The position numbers and the translations under genes were made by a program. 64,000 nt of DNA from Lachnoclostridium phytofermentans. Lineage in GTDB: Bacteria > Bacillota > Clostridia > Lachnospirales > Lachnospiraceae. Of this stretch, positions 27,845 to 38,147 are shown one piece after another (the first letter of the stretch is position 1; every line of letters begins with the position of its first letter). The stretch covers positions 290,001 to 354,000 of the forward strand of contig NZ_JPOF01000001.1 of NCBI RefSeq assembly GCF_000733755.1, read 5' to 3'. The notes below the pieces were generated by a model. That model was not told the origin of the DNA and ran no database searches. It was given only the letters and a program-made list of their open reading frames with translations.

Positions 27845-29200
27845 ATGGGAAAGTATTTTGGAACAGATGGCTTTCGTGGGGAAGCGAATAAAACGTTAAC
27901 TGTGGAGCATGCTTATAAGGTTGGTCGTTTCTTAGGATGGTATTATGGAAAAGATCACAAAGCAAAGGTAGCAATAGGTAAGGATACAAGAAGATCCAGT
28001 TATATGTTTGAATATTCCTTGGTAGCCGGTTTGACTGCGAGTGGGGCGGATGTTTATCTTCTGCATGTAACACCTACACCGAGTGTTTCCTATGTAGTAC
28101 GTAGTGAAGGATTTGACTGTGGTATCATGATAAGTGCTAGTCACAATCCATTTCAAGATAATGGAATTAAAGTAATTAATGGCAGTGGGTATAAATTAGA
28201 GGCTGAAGTTGAAAAACTAATTGAAGACTATATTGATGGTATGCTACCAGAGATACCATTTGCTTTTGGGGAAAACATTGGAAAAACAGTAGACTATTCC
28301 ATGGGGAGACATCGTTATATAGGACACCTAATTTCGCTTGCAACACGCTCCTTTGAAGGTATTAAAGTTGGACTTGACCTTGCCAATGGGTCAGCTACTA
28401 CAGTTGCAAAAGGTGTTTTTGATGCTCTAGGAGCTAAGACTTATGTGATTAATAGTGAACCAAATGGTGTCAATATCAATACGAATTGTGGTTCTACGCA
28501 TATAGAACATTTGAAACAATTTGTCGTTGATCAGAAGTTAGATATTGGATTTGCATATGATGGAGATGCGGATCGCTGTCTTGCAGTAGATGAATTAGGG
28601 CAAGAGATTGATGGGGATGCGATTCTTTACTTATGCGGATGCTATATGAAGGAGAGAGGCGAGCTTTGTAATAATACTGTTGTCACAACTATAATGTCGA
28701 ATCTAGGACTATATAAATCCTTAGATGCAAAAGGAATAGGATATGCCAAAACTGCTGTTGGTGATAAGTATGTATATGAAAATATGATGGAGCATGGGCA
28801 TTCAATTGGTGGAGAGCAATCTGGTCATATTATCTTTAATAAGCATGCTACGACAGGGGATGGTGTTTTAACCTCTCTTAAGATTATGGAAGTTATGTTA
28901 GAAAAGAAAGTAAAAGTATCTGAATTACTTCGCGAGTTAAAGATATATCCTCAGCTTCTGCTTAATATCCCAGTGGTAGATAAGAAAAAAGCAAAGAATG
29001 ATCCAGATGTGATAAAAGCAGCAGAAGCTGTGGAAAAAGAGCTTGGAGAGGATGGCAGAATCTTAGTTCGCGAAAGTGGCACGGAAGATGTTGTTCGTGT
29101 TATGGTTGAAGCAGGATCGAATGAGATATGTCAAAAGTACGCTGATGAAGTAGTTGCAGTCTTACGTCAGAATGGCCATATAAATGATAAGAAAAAATAG
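27845..29200 (+). CDS. glmM: Phosphoglucosamine mutase
   Basis: This 451-residue enzyme converts glucosamine-6-phosphate to glucosamine-1-phosphate, a step to UDP-GlcNAc for peptidoglycan. The four family blocks are present: the start KYFGTDGFRGEAN, the active-site loop MISASHNPFQDNGIK with phospho-Ser99, the metal loop DGDADRCLAVD near residues 239-249, and the sugar-binding GEQSGHI plus the phosphate loop RESGTEDVVRV near 398-408. AGAGGAGT precedes the ATG. It is transcribed alone after the SASP terminator. Confidence 0.96.
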   Translation: MGKYFGTDGFRGEANKTLTVEHAYKVGRFLGWYYGKDHKAKVAIGKDTRRSSYMFEYSLVAGLTASGADVYLLHVTPTPSVSYVVRSEGFDCGIMISASHNPFQDNGIKVINGSGYKLEAEVEKLIEDYIDGMLPEIPFAFGENIGKTVDYSMGRHRYIGHLISLATRSFEGIKVGLDLANGSATTVAKGVFDALGAKTYVINSEPNGVNINTNCGSTHIEHLKQFVVDQKLDIGFAYDGDADRCLAVDELGQEIDGDAILYLCGCYMKERGELCNNTVVTTIMSNLGLYKSLDAKGIGYAKTAVGDKYVYENMMEHGHSIGGEQSGHIIFNKHATTGDGVLTSLKIMEVMLEKKVKVSELLRELKIYPQLLLNIPVVDKKKAKNDPDVIKAAEAVEKELGEDGRILVRESGTEDVVRVMVEAGSNEICQKYADEVVAVLRQNGHINDKKK

Positions 29201-29527
29201 TTTTATTTTCGAAATTGATCGTTTCATCGTTAGTGCTACGTGGTGTAAAAATACACATACTTTATCGGATCTTAGAATTTCTTCGGATAAGTTATAACAT
29301 AATATTGTCTAACTACGTCTAAGAGGTGCAAATACAGAAAAAAATATCTAGCTTTTGTCTAGGTGACATGATATAATATACTAATGTCTAGCCCATTTTC
29401 CTTGGTAAGTGGGTTATGAAAAGTAAACTTAACAATTCGGCGTGCGTAAAAGCAAGTGCCATTATACTTTAAAAAGTTTGGTATATGAAAGCATATACTT
29501 TGCTATATTTTAAGGAGGACTTAACAA
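29201..29527. other. Intergenic region upstream of tig
   Basis: This 327-base gap contains a small hairpin GTATATG/CATATAC at 29481-29498 just before the trigger factor ribosome binding site, which could modulate its translation. A TATAAT-like box near 29372-29377 lacks a matching -35. I see no coding region or riboswitch. Confidence 0.5.
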
Positions 29528-30814
29528 ATGAGTTTTAAGGTGGATGATTTAGGAAAGAATATGGTAAAGCTAACAATAGAAGCGACAGCAGAGGATTTTG
29601 ACAAGGCAATTGAACAAGCTTACCAAAAAAATAAGGGCAAAATGAATGTACAGGGATTCCGTAAAGGAAAAGCACCACGTGCAATCATCGAAAAGATGTA
29701 TGGTGTAGGTGTATTCTATGAGGATGCTGCTAATTTTATTATCCCAGAAGCTTATGAGAAGGCTATTGAAGAAAGTAAGTTAGAAGTTGTAGCTAGACCA
29801 GAAATCGATGTTGTTCAAGTTGAGAAAGGCAAGCCTTTTATCTTCACCGCTGAAGTAGCAGTTAAACCAGAAGTAACTCTTGGTGCATACAAGGGAGTAG
29901 AAGTTCCAAAGTCTGACATCGAAGTAACAGAAGAAGAAGTTATGGCTGAGCTTGATAAGGTGAGAGAGCAAAACTCCAGAACAATTACAGTAGAAGATAG
30001 AGCAGTAATGGATAAAGATGTCGTAACTATTGACTTTGAAGGTTTTGTAGATGGCGTTCCTTTTGAAGGTGGAAAGGGAGAAGATTATGCGTTAACAATC
30101 GGTTCTCATTCCTTTATCGATACATTCGAAGATCAGTTAGTGGGTAAGAGCATTGGTGAGGACGTAGAAGTTAATGTTACATTCCCAGCGGAATACCATG
30201 CAGCAGAGCTTGCAGGAAAGCCAGCATTATTTAAAGTAAAAGTAAAAGAGATTAAGGCGAAAGAACTTCCAGTAGCAGATGATGATTTTGCACAGGATGT
30301 TTCCGAGTTTAATAGCTTAGAAGAGTATAAAGCTGATCTTAAGAAATCTTTAACTGAGAAGAAAGAAAAGGCAGCCAAAACTGCGAAGGAAGATGCGGTA
30401 GTTGATAAGGTAGTAGAGAATGCAACTATGGATATTCCAGATGCAATGGTAGATTCTCAGAAGCGTCAGATGGCTGAGGATTTTGCTCAGAGACTAAAGA
30501 TGCAAGGTCTTACTTTAGAGCAGTACTTCCAGTTCACAGGATTAAATCCAAATACATTTATGGAGAACCTCGGACCACAAGCTCTTAAACGTATTCAGAG
30601 CAGACTTGTATTAGAAGCAGTTGTTAAGGCTGAGAATATTACAGTATCAGAAGAAGAAATTGATAAAGAACTTGCAGAGATGGCTTCCGCTTACCAGATG
30701 GAAGTTGATAAATTAAAAGAGTTAATTGGCGAGAAGGAAAAAGAACAGATCGTTATGGATATGGCAGTTCAAAAAGCCATTGATCTTGTAGCAAGTGAGG
30801 CAAAGGAAGTTTAA
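29528..30814 (+). CDS. tig: Trigger factor
   Basis: This 428-residue ribosome-associated chaperone and peptidyl-prolyl isomerase has three parts. The N-terminal ribosome-binding domain (1-130) carries FRKGKAPRAIIEKMYG near residues 44-59, with the signature GFRKGK. The FKBP-like PPIase domain (about 150-240) has VTIDFEGFVDGVPFEGGKGEDY. The helical C-terminal chaperone domain follows. TAAGGAGGAC precedes the ATG. It is the first gene of the tig-clpP-clpX-lon-engB set, a common Firmicute order for protein folding and turnover. Confidence 0.97.
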   Translation: MSFKVDDLGKNMVKLTIEATAEDFDKAIEQAYQKNKGKMNVQGFRKGKAPRAIIEKMYGVGVFYEDAANFIIPEAYEKAIEESKLEVVARPEIDVVQVEKGKPFIFTAEVAVKPEVTLGAYKGVEVPKSDIEVTEEEVMAELDKVREQNSRTITVEDRAVMDKDVVTIDFEGFVDGVPFEGGKGEDYALTIGSHSFIDTFEDQLVGKSIGEDVEVNVTFPAEYHAAELAGKPALFKVKVKEIKAKELPVADDDFAQDVSEFNSLEEYKADLKKSLTEKKEKAAKTAKEDAVVDKVVENATMDIPDAMVDSQKRQMAEDFAQRLKMQGLTLEQYFQFTGLNPNTFMENLGPQALKRIQSRLVLEAVVKAENITVSEEEIDKELAEMASAYQMEVDKLKELIGEKEKEQIVMDMAVQKAIDLVASEAKEV

Positions 30815-30846
30815 TCAAGGCGATTTCACTCTTTGCAATTCATATG

Positions 30847-30882
30847 GGCTGTTGCTGAAAGCGTGTTGCTAAAGCAGCAGCC
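30847..30882 (+). other. Hairpin between tig and clpP
   Basis: Inverted repeat GGCTGTTGCT / AGCAGCAGCC (with G-U pairs) and a 16-base loop. There is no T run, so it is unlikely to stop transcription fully. It may be a processing or mRNA-stability site between tig and clpP. Confidence 0.45.
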
Positions 30883-30911
30883 TGTTGTTCATGAAAGGAA
30901 AGGTGACGGAT

Positions 30912-31493
30912 ATGAGTTTAGTACCTTATGTAATCGAGCAGACAAGCAGGGGAGAGCGCTCCTACGATATTTATTCCAGACTGTTAAAGGAAAGAATTAT
31001 TTTCCTTGGAGAAGAAGTTACTGATGTTAGTGCAAGTGTTATTGTGGCTCAGTTGTTATTCTTAGAGGCAGAGGATCCTGGCAAGGATATTAGTTTGTAT
31101 ATTAATAGCCCTGGTGGTTCTGTAACAGCAGGCATGGCTATTTACGATACGATGAATTACATTAAATGTGATGTTTCCACCATTTGTATTGGTATGGCAG
31201 CTAGTATGGGAGCTTTCTTATTAGCAGGCGGTGCTAAGGGTAAGAGATTTGCACTTCCAAATGCAGAGGTTATGATTCATCAACCATCTGGCGGTGCGAA
31301 AGGTCAGGCAACTGATATTCAGATTGTTGCGGAGAATATCTTAAAGATTAAGAAGAAATTAAATACAATTTTAGCGCAAAATACAGGTAAGCCACTGGAA
31401 ATAATTGAAGTGGATACTGAGAGAGATCACTATATGTCTGCAGAAGAAGCGCAAAGCTACGGTATTATTGATAGTGTGATTGCAAACAGATAA
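30912..31493 (+). CDS. clpP: ATP-dependent Clp protease proteolytic subunit
   Basis: This 193-residue serine peptidase forms the tetradecameric chamber fed by ClpX (and ClpC). The triad is visible: Ser98 in GMAASMGAF, His123 in VMIHQPSGG and Asp172 in [23 protein letters not shown] is the substrate-binding strand. The ATG at 30912 with AAAGGTGA upstream gives the usual N-terminus [10 protein letters not shown]; an upstream in-frame ATG at 30885 would add nine atypical residues. It is followed by clpX about 65 bases on. Confidence 0.97.
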   Translation: MSLVPYVIEQTSRGERSYDIYSRLLKERIIFLGEEVTDVSASVIVAQLLFLEAEDPGKDISLYINSPGGSVTAGMAIYDTMNYIKCDVSTICIGMAASMGAFLLAGGAKGKRFALPNAEVMIHQPSGGAKGQATDIQIVAENILKIKKKLNTILAQNTGKPLEIIEVDTERDHYMSAEEAQSYGIIDSVIANR

Positions 31494-31558
31494 ATTTATT
31501 GGATTCATGTAAAACCTAACATGTTGGTATAGCATGTGTACGAAGAGAGGTGAACAGA

Positions 31559-32860
31559 TTGGCAAATAGAACAGAAGATAGAAAACAGGTTAGATGCTCC
31601 TTCTGCGGAAAGTCTCAAGAACAGGTGCGAAAACTTCTTGCAGGACCTGGTGATGTCTATATCTGCGATGAATGTATTGAGCTCTGCTATGAGATAGTAG
31701 AGGAAGAATTCGATGATGATGTAGCGGAGTCTGCATCCGGTATTAACCTCTTAAAACCGAAGGAAATTAAAGAATTTTTAGATCAATATGTGATTGGACA
31801 GGAAGAAGCGAAAAAGGTTCTGTCTGTATCCGTTTATAATCATTATAAGCGTGTATTATCAGAGAAAGATTTAGATGTTGAACTGCAGAAGAGTAATATT
31901 CTGATGATTGGACCGACTGGTTCAGGTAAAACCTATGTTGCACAGACTTTAGCAAAAATCCTTAATGTACCTTTCGCCATTGCAGATGCAACTGCATTGA
32001 CAGAGGCAGGTTATGTTGGAGAAGATGTGGAAAATATTCTGCTCAAGATTATTCAAGCAGCAGATTACGATATTGAACGAGCACAGTATGGTATTATCTA
32101 TATCGACGAGATTGATAAGATAACACGTAAGTCAGAGAATACATCGATTACAAGAGATGTATCTGGCGAAGGAGTTCAGCAAGCACTTTTAAAGATTTTG
32201 GAAGGATCCGTGGCTTCCGTTCCACCACAAGGTGGGAGAAAGCACCCTCATCAGGAATTTATTCAGATTGATACTACGAATATATTGTTTATCTGTGGTG
32301 GTGCATTTGATGGATTAGAGAAAATCGTGGAAGCCAGAATCGGGCAGAAGTCCATTGGATTTAATGCTGAAATTGCACATGGTCAAAAGGCAAACATCGG
32401 TGAGTTATTCCGTCAGGTGTTGCCACAAGACTTGATTAAGTTTGGAATGATTCCAGAGTTTGTAGGGCGTGTGCCAGTGACTACTGCTCTTGATTTATTA
32501 GATGAACAGGCTTTAGTACGAATTCTAACGGAGCCAAAGAATGCTATCACGAAACAATATCGCAAGTTGTTTGAGTTAGATGGTGTCGAACTTGCTTTTG
32601 AAGAGGATGCGCTGAAAGAGATTGCGAAGCGTTCCTTTGAACGTAAAACAGGTGCAAGAGGATTACGTGCAATTATGGAATCTGTCATGATGGATTCTAT
32701 GTTTAAAGTACCAACGGATACCAGTGTTCTTAAATGCATTATCACTAAGGAGGCTGCTCAAGGGAAAGAAGAGCCTAAGTTGGTAACTGCCGAGAATGGA
32801 CAGCAACGTAAGATTGCTCAAAAAAAGGTAGCAAAAAAAAGCAATAATGAAATAGCTTAG
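31559..32860 (+). CDS. clpX: ATP-dependent Clp protease ATP-binding subunit ClpX
   Basis: This 433-residue AAA+ unfoldase delivers substrates to ClpP. The N-terminal zinc-binding domain has CSFCGK and CDECIELC (four Cys). The AAA domain has Walker [13 protein letters not shown] near residues 116-127, Walker [11 protein letters not shown] and the pore loop YVGED. The TTG at 31559 is preferred because GAGAGG (31545-31550) is at proper distance, and it gives the typical [18 protein letters not shown] start. An in-frame GTG at 31550 overlaps that site. The Asn/Lys-rich C-terminal tail is slightly longer than usual. Confidence 0.96.
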   Translation: MANRTEDRKQVRCSFCGKSQEQVRKLLAGPGDVYICDECIELCYEIVEEEFDDDVAESASGINLLKPKEIKEFLDQYVIGQEEAKKVLSVSVYNHYKRVLSEKDLDVELQKSNILMIGPTGSGKTYVAQTLAKILNVPFAIADATALTEAGYVGEDVENILLKIIQAADYDIERAQYGIIYIDEIDKITRKSENTSITRDVSGEGVQQALLKILEGSVASVPPQGGRKHPHQEFIQIDTTNILFICGGAFDGLEKIVEARIGQKSIGFNAEIAHGQKANIGELFRQVLPQDLIKFGMIPEFVGRVPVTTALDLLDEQALVRILTEPKNAITKQYRKLFELDGVELAFEEDALKEIAKRSFERKTGARGLRAIMESVMMDSMFKVPTDTSVLKCIITKEAAQGKEEPKLVTAENGQQRKIAQKKVAKKSNNEIA

Positions 32861-32956
32861 TTATGAGATCGTATAACTTATCAGAAGATGCAAAGCAGAT
32901 TCTGATAAAAGGTGCACCTTTTGCACCGTAAATCCGATAATATAACTAACATGAAG

Positions 32957-32998
32957 AAGTCTGTCGGCGAATTCTAATCAGATAGCTGGCAGACTTTT
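32957..32998 (+). terminator. Terminator after clpX
   Basis: Inverted repeat AAGTCTGTCGGC / GCTGGCAGACTT (G-U pairs) followed by TTTTG. Downstream lon starts about 150 bases later, probably under its own promoter. Confidence 0.65.
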
Positions 32999-33146
32999 GT
33001 TAACAGAAGTGTGAAAAGAAATTCTAAGGCAACATGACTAGAGTGAAAGATTTTTAATCTTTCACAGTTTACTAAGAGGCATGTTATCAAGTGTAAATGA
33101 TTGAAAATTTTATAGTTTGTTTTAATTCATAGTTTTGGAGGTATTA

Positions 33147-35576
33147 ATGAGTGAATATACGAGACAACTGCCCGTGGTGGCTCTAAGAAATATGGCAGTC
33201 ATGCCCGGAATGTTGATTCATTTTGATGTTAATAGAAAAACCAGTATTGAAGCAATTGAGGCAGCAATGCTAATAAATCAGCAGGTACTACTTGTTTCGC
33301 AGATTGATGCAGAAACCGAAAACCCTACGATAGAGGACTTGTACCGTGTAGGGACAATAGCAGAAATCAAACAAATGATAAAACTTCCTGGAAATGTAAT
33401 ACGTGTTTTAGTTACCGGATTGGAACGAGCAACCTTAGATTCCCTAGTATCGGAGCAACCATATCTAAAAGCGCAATCTACATCCATGGAAGCAGAGCTT
33501 CTTAACTTAACTGAGGCAGAAGAAGAAGCAATGGTTCGTGCGCTTAGAGATCTATTTGAAGTATATATCGCTGAAAACAATAAGTTAAATAAGGATATCA
33601 TTCGTCAAGTGGAAGCATCCAGAGAAATAGAAAAAATGGTGGAACAACTTTCGATTCATATTCCTATGACGTTAGAGGATAAGCAACTTTTGTTAGCGGC
33701 AAGCGATTTGATGGAACAGTATGAACGCCTATGTGTAATCTTAGCGGATGAGATAGAAGTCATGCGAATAAAAAAGGAGCTTCAGAATAAGGTTAAGGAT
33801 AAAGTTGACAAAAATCAGAAAGACTACATAATGAGGGAACAACTAAAGGTCATTAAAGAGGAACTTGGTGAAACGAGTTCTGTTTCCGATGTTATGCAGT
33901 ATCAAGAGCAATTAGAACAATTAACCGCAAGTGATGAAGTGAAAGAGAAGATAAAGAAAGAAATCGAACGATTTCAAAATGTTGCTGGAAGTAACTCAGA
34001 AAGTGCTGTTGCAAGAGGATATGTTGAGACTTTACTTGCGTTACCTTGGGACAAGGTTAGTGAAGATTTTAAAGACCTAGCCTATGCAAAAGAAGTACTA
34101 GAAACAGAGCACTATGGGTTAAAAAAGGTAAAGGAACGTGTTCTTGAGTTCTTAGCCGTACGTCAGTTGACGAAAAAGGGTGATAGTCCGATTATCTGTC
34201 TTGTTGGTCCTCCAGGAACCGGAAAAACTTCGATTGCTCGTTCGATTGCCAAAGCTCTTAATAAAGAGTATGTCCGTATAAGTCTTGGTGGTGTCAGAGA
34301 TGAAGCTGAAATAAGAGGACATCGTAGAACCTATGTAGGTGCTCTTCCTGGACGTATTATTACAGGGCTTAAGCAAGCGAAGGTGAAAAATCCTCTAATG
34401 CTTCTTGATGAAATTGATAAGATGAGCTCTGATTATAAAGGTGATACAGCGTCAGCTATGTTAGAGGTACTTGATTCCGAACAGAATTGCCATTTTGTAG
34501 ACCACTACGTGGAAATCCCGGTTGACCTATCGGAAGTGTTGTTCCTTGCAACCGCAAATTCAACGCAAACAATACCGAAACCTCTCTTAGATCGTATGGA
34601 AATAATCGAGGTGAGTTCTTATACAGAAAATGAAAAATTCCATATTGCTAAGAATCATTTACTTACCAAGCAAATAGAAAAGAATGGTTTGAAAAAGAGC
34701 CAGATTAGTTTCTCAGAGAAGGCGCTTAGAAAGATAATTAGCGATTATACAAAAGAAGCTGGAGTTCGTAGTTTAGAGCGTAAGATATCGGAAGTTTGTA
34801 GGAAATGTGCCAGAGAATTATTAGAGCAAGAGTCAGAGCAGAATCGTGATCTTAAAAAGAGGGCAAAAGGAAATCCACGTACGAAGAATCAGAGTCTTAA
34901 TGAAGTCGCAGCTACTTTAGAGATGGGTGAGGTTAGTGTAATAACAAAGCCATCAAAGATTAAGGTGACAGAAAAGAATATCACCACTTACCTTGGAAAG
35001 CCAAAGTATCGAAATGAAATGGCGAATCAAAAGGATGAAGTTGGAATTGTATGCGGTCTTGCTTGGACGAGCGTAGGTGGAACTACCTTACAGATAGAAG
35101 TAAATTCGTTACCAGGAAAAGGTGCTATTATATTGACAGGCCAGATGGGGGATGTGATGAAAGAATCTGCCCAGCTTGGAATCAGCTATATTCGATCTAT
35201 TGGTAAGGAATATCAGATCGCAGAGGATTATTTTGGGAAGAATGATATTCATCTTCATATTCCAGAAGGTGCTACTCCAAAAGACGGTCCGAGTGCAGGT
35301 ATAACGATGGCTACAGCAGTGCTATCTGCGATTACTGGGAAAAAGGTACATTCCAAGGTTGCAATGACTGGAGAAATAACACTTCGTGGTCGTGTATTAC
35401 CAATTGGCGGACTAAAAGAAAAGCTATTGGCTGCAAAGAATGCGGGAATTAAGAAAGTTATAATACCTGAAAAAAATAGACTGGATTTTGAAGAATTAGA
35501 GAAAGAAATAACAGATGGTATGGAAGTAATCTGTGTTACTTCGATGGAAGAAGTATTAAAACATGCGCTTGTGTAA
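33147..35576 (+). CDS. lon: ATP-dependent Lon protease
   Basis: This 809-residue Lon degrades misfolded and regulatory proteins. The N-terminal LON substrate domain (about 1-200) is followed by a long coiled region, then the AAA+ module with Walker A GPPGTGKTSIA near residues 354-364 and Walker B LMLLDEIDKM, then the peptidase domain with the Ser/Lys dyad Ser716 (PKDGPSAG) and Lys759 (GGLKEKLL). A Lys/Asn-rich insert (about 565-600, KKRAKGNPRTKNQS) between the AAA and protease parts is not typical. The ATG at 33147 with GGAGGT upstream is chosen; an in-frame TTG at 33135 overlaps that site. Confidence 0.96.
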   Translation: MSEYTRQLPVVALRNMAVMPGMLIHFDVNRKTSIEAIEAAMLINQQVLLVSQIDAETENPTIEDLYRVGTIAEIKQMIKLPGNVIRVLVTGLERATLDSLVSEQPYLKAQSTSMEAELLNLTEAEEEAMVRALRDLFEVYIAENNKLNKDIIRQVEASREIEKMVEQLSIHIPMTLEDKQLLLAASDLMEQYERLCVILADEIEVMRIKKELQNKVKDKVDKNQKDYIMREQLKVIKEELGETSSVSDVMQYQEQLEQLTASDEVKEKIKKEIERFQNVAGSNSESAVARGYVETLLALPWDKVSEDFKDLAYAKEVLETEHYGLKKVKERVLEFLAVRQLTKKGDSPIICLVGPPGTGKTSIARSIAKALNKEYVRISLGGVRDEAEIRGHRRTYVGALPGRIITGLKQAKVKNPLMLLDEIDKMSSDYKGDTASAMLEVLDSEQNCHFVDHYVEIPVDLSEVLFLATANSTQTIPKPLLDRMEIIEVSSYTENEKFHIAKNHLLTKQIEKNGLKKSQISFSEKALRKIISDYTKEAGVRSLERKISEVCRKCARELLEQESEQNRDLKKRAKGNPRTKNQSLNEVAATLEMGEVSVITKPSKIKVTEKNITTYLGKPKYRNEMANQKDEVGIVCGLAWTSVGGTTLQIEVNSLPGKGAIILTGQMGDVMKESAQLGISYIRSIGKEYQIAEDYFGKNDIHLHIPEGATPKDGPSAGITMATAVLSAITGKKVHSKVAMTGEITLRGRVLPIGGLKEKLLAAKNAGIKKVIIPEKNRLDFEELEKEITDGMEVICVTSMEEVLKHALV

Positions 35577-35813
35577 AACCTTAAAATATGACTTTCATAG
35601 TTGTTTTTATAAAGAGTTAATTTAAGATAGAAAAATAAATATAGTTATAAGGCTGCTTGTAAGTGAATTTCATGATAAGTTCATGCTATTACCCAGATAT
35701 CGAAAAGTTAGCATAAACGATAAGGTAAGAATAGTTCTTTTGTTCTAACGATAGATCAATGATTTGTCAATATGTTAAGTCACACAACAAGTAGCCAGGA
35801 AATGAGGCAAATT

Positions 35814-36422
35814 ATGAATGTAAACCAAGTAGATTTGGAAACGGTATGTGGAGTAACCAGTATTTTACCGGTGAATACACAGCCAGAATTTGCTTTTGCT
35901 GGAAAATCTAATGTGGGGAAATCTTCGTTAATTAACTCGTTGATGAATAGAAAATCTTTTGCAAGAACATCTTCACAACCAGGAAAGACGCAGACAATTA
36001 ATTTTTATCACATCAATGATAAGTTATATTTTGTAGATCTCCCGGGTTATGGTTATGCAAAAGTATCTGCGGAGTTAAAAGCAAAATGGGGTAAAATGAT
36101 TGAGAAATATCTTAGAACGTCAACACAGTTAAAAGTGATATTTCTTTTAATTGATATTCGGCATGAGCCTTCTGCAAATGATAAAGATATGTATGAATGG
36201 ATTGTTCATAATGGATTTGAACCAGTGATTATAGCAACAAAACTAGATAAAATCAATCGTAGCCAACGAGACAAGCATATAAAGATGGTACGAACTGGGC
36301 TGTGCGCAGGGGCTAATACTAAAATCATGCCATTTTCCTCTCTCTCCAAAGAGGGAAGGGATGATATCTGGAGATGCATTGAACAGTATTTAGAAGTCCC
36401 AGAGACAGTAAGTGAGTTATAA
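35814..36422 (+). CDS. engB: Ribosome-assembly GTPase EngB (YsxC/YihA)
   Basis: This 202-residue small GTPase is needed for 50S ribosome assembly. GTPase motifs are G1 GKSNVGKS (residues 30-37), G2 in PGKTQTINFY, G3 DLPGYGYAK and G4 TKLDK, with the C-terminal SSLSKEG as G5. The ATG at 35814 is chosen because GAGG at 35804-35807 gives good spacing and the protein then starts MNVNQVDLETV like other YsxC proteins; ATGs at 35772 and 35802 are alternatives. The lon-engB order is typical of Firmicutes. Confidence 0.95.
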   Translation: MNVNQVDLETVCGVTSILPVNTQPEFAFAGKSNVGKSSLINSLMNRKSFARTSSQPGKTQTINFYHINDKLYFVDLPGYGYAKVSAELKAKWGKMIEKYLRTSTQLKVIFLLIDIRHEPSANDKDMYEWIVHNGFEPVIIATKLDKINRSQRDKHIKMVRTGLCAGANTKIMPFSSLSKEGRDDIWRCIEQYLEVPETVSEL

Positions 36423-36510
36423 TCGATGTAGGTCTTAACTAATGTCGAATGATTAGGTAGGGAGGATATCGTAGCACAAAGGTGATACGTTATCCTTCTT
36501 TTTATACAAA

Positions 36511-36524
36511 TGTAAGCGATTACA
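36511..36524. promoter_or_regulatory. Palindromic operator 1 (cre-like)
   Basis: TGTAAGCGATTACA fits the CcpA cre consensus TGWAANCGNTNWCA at every position and is an inexact palindrome. It lies about 75 bases upstream of the MATE promoter -35 region. Confidence 0.7.
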
Positions 36525-36597
36525 AAAAATACAGATTTTTTGCTACTGCTTCTTAGTTTTTTTATTGAGATTTCGTTTATTAGACTTTTACCATTGC

Positions 36598-36620
36598 TAT
36601 AATTGATGTAAGTGATTACA
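36598..36620. promoter_or_regulatory. MATE promoter -10 box with overlapping operator 2
   Basis: TATAAT at 36598-36603 is followed at 36607-36620 by TGTAAGTGATTACA, differing by one base from operator 1 (36511-36524). The second site covers the expected transcription start, so a bound LacI/CcpA-family protein would block initiation; two sites 96 bases apart could loop. The -35 box is weak. Confidence 0.65.
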
Positions 36621-36682
36621 ATGTCTTATAGGAAGAAGACGTACTATAACGTACAAAAAGTGTGTGAAAAGAGATGTGAGCT

Positions 36683-38038
36683 ATGCGAATGAAGGAAAAC
36701 AGAGACTATTTACTTAAGGGAACCTTATGGAAAACAATATTAATGTTAGCCATACCAATCGTCGTGAACAATTTTATTCAAACGATGTATAATCTTACAG
36801 ATTCCTACTGGCTTGGTAAAATTGGTACGGACCCACAATCAGCCATTACGGTAGTGACTCCGATTCAGAATATCATTGTTAATTTTGGTTCTGGTATTAC
36901 TGTAGCTGGTGCAATTTTAATATCACAGTACTTAGGAGCCAAGGATGAAAAGAATGCAAAAACAATGGTAGGACAGTTATTTGCTTCTTGTATGATATTT
37001 TCGGTCGCTTGTTCAGCTATATGCTTTTTATTAACTCCAGCTTTGGTTGGATGGCTAGCAGGTGGTGAATCGTTTTATTCCATGGCGGTTACATATTTAA
37101 GAATTGTAATATTGGATATGCCATTTTTATTTACCATTAATATCTTTACTGCCGTAAATCAATCGCAGGGAGATACTGTAAAGCCAATGTTTTTAAATCT
37201 TTTTGGAATTATATTAAATATGATTTTAGATCCTCTATTTATGATAGGATTTGATTGGGGCATCGCAGGTGCAGCATTAGCTACATTATTAGCGAAGGTT
37301 CCTTGTGCGTTAATTGCATTATATAGTCTATGTAATAATAAAAAATCTCTTTATATAACCAAAGAAAGTTTAAAAATTCAAAAGGATAAGCTAAAGTCAA
37401 TTGCAAAAATAGGTTTGCCTACTGCGATTGGTGGAAGTACCATGCAACTAGGATTTCTCTTGATGACTTCCAATGTAATTAAATATGGTTCCACTGCGGT
37501 AAGTGCATACGGAATAGGAAACCGTGTGAATGGATTAATATCAATGCCTGCAAATGCTATGGGTTCTGCAGTTGCAACCATTGTTGGACAATGTGTCGGT
37601 GCTAAAGATCAGGTTAGAGCTCAAAAAGCTTATTTATTGGCAAGAAGAATAGCAGTAATTTTCTTATTTGTTGGTGGATTGATATTATCACGAAATGCTG
37701 TTTCAGAACCGATTGTGCGTATTTTTAGTGATGATCCTGAGGTAATACGCTTAGGCACGGACTTTCTACAATTGATGGCTTTTTGGTGCTTTACGAACGG
37801 TATTTATAATACAACCAACGGCTTGCATCAAGGTTCTGGTCATACCATGATTAATATGACAATTGATGCTACGAGACTATGGGTCTTTAGACTAGCTACA
37901 TTATTTGTATGCGAACGTATCCTTCATATGGGTGTGGAAAGTATCTGGTATGCTGTTGTTGTAAGTAATGGAATATCAGCAGCAATTCTGTGGATTATTT
38001 ACAAGATGGGGATTTGGAAAAGGCAAGTCATCTCCTAG
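36683..38038 (+). CDS. MATE family efflux transporter
   Basis: This 451-residue membrane protein has twelve hydrophobic segments, matching the multidrug and toxin extrusion family that exports cationic drugs or metabolites using Na+ or H+. The N-terminal LAIPIVVNNFIQTMYNLTDSYWLGKIG is characteristic, as is GGSTMQLGFLL in the middle and PANAMGSAVATIVGQ in the C-terminal half. The ribosome binding site is weak (AGAGATGTGAG). Two palindromic sites upstream point to repression linked to carbon source or a local regulator. The substrate is unknown. Confidence 0.9.
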   Translation: MRMKENRDYLLKGTLWKTILMLAIPIVVNNFIQTMYNLTDSYWLGKIGTDPQSAITVVTPIQNIIVNFGSGITVAGAILISQYLGAKDEKNAKTMVGQLFASCMIFSVACSAICFLLTPALVGWLAGGESFYSMAVTYLRIVILDMPFLFTINIFTAVNQSQGDTVKPMFLNLFGIILNMILDPLFMIGFDWGIAGAALATLLAKVPCALIALYSLCNNKKSLYITKESLKIQKDKLKSIAKIGLPTAIGGSTMQLGFLLMTSNVIKYGSTAVSAYGIGNRVNGLISMPANAMGSAVATIVGQCVGAKDQVRAQKAYLLARRIAVIFLFVGGLILSRNAVSEPIVRIFSDDPEVIRLGTDFLQLMAFWCFTNGIYNTTNGLHQGSGHTMINMTIDATRLWVFRLATLFVCERILHMGVESIWYAVVVSNGISAAILWIIYKMGIWKRQVIS

Positions 38039-38147
38039 CGGTTGCATTTTACTTAAGAAGTGCTATACTTAAAAGTGGCTACTAAATGAGTGAAACGCTT
38101 ATTTGATAACCAAATAGTATGAAAGTACAAGGAAAGAGGGCTTAAGT

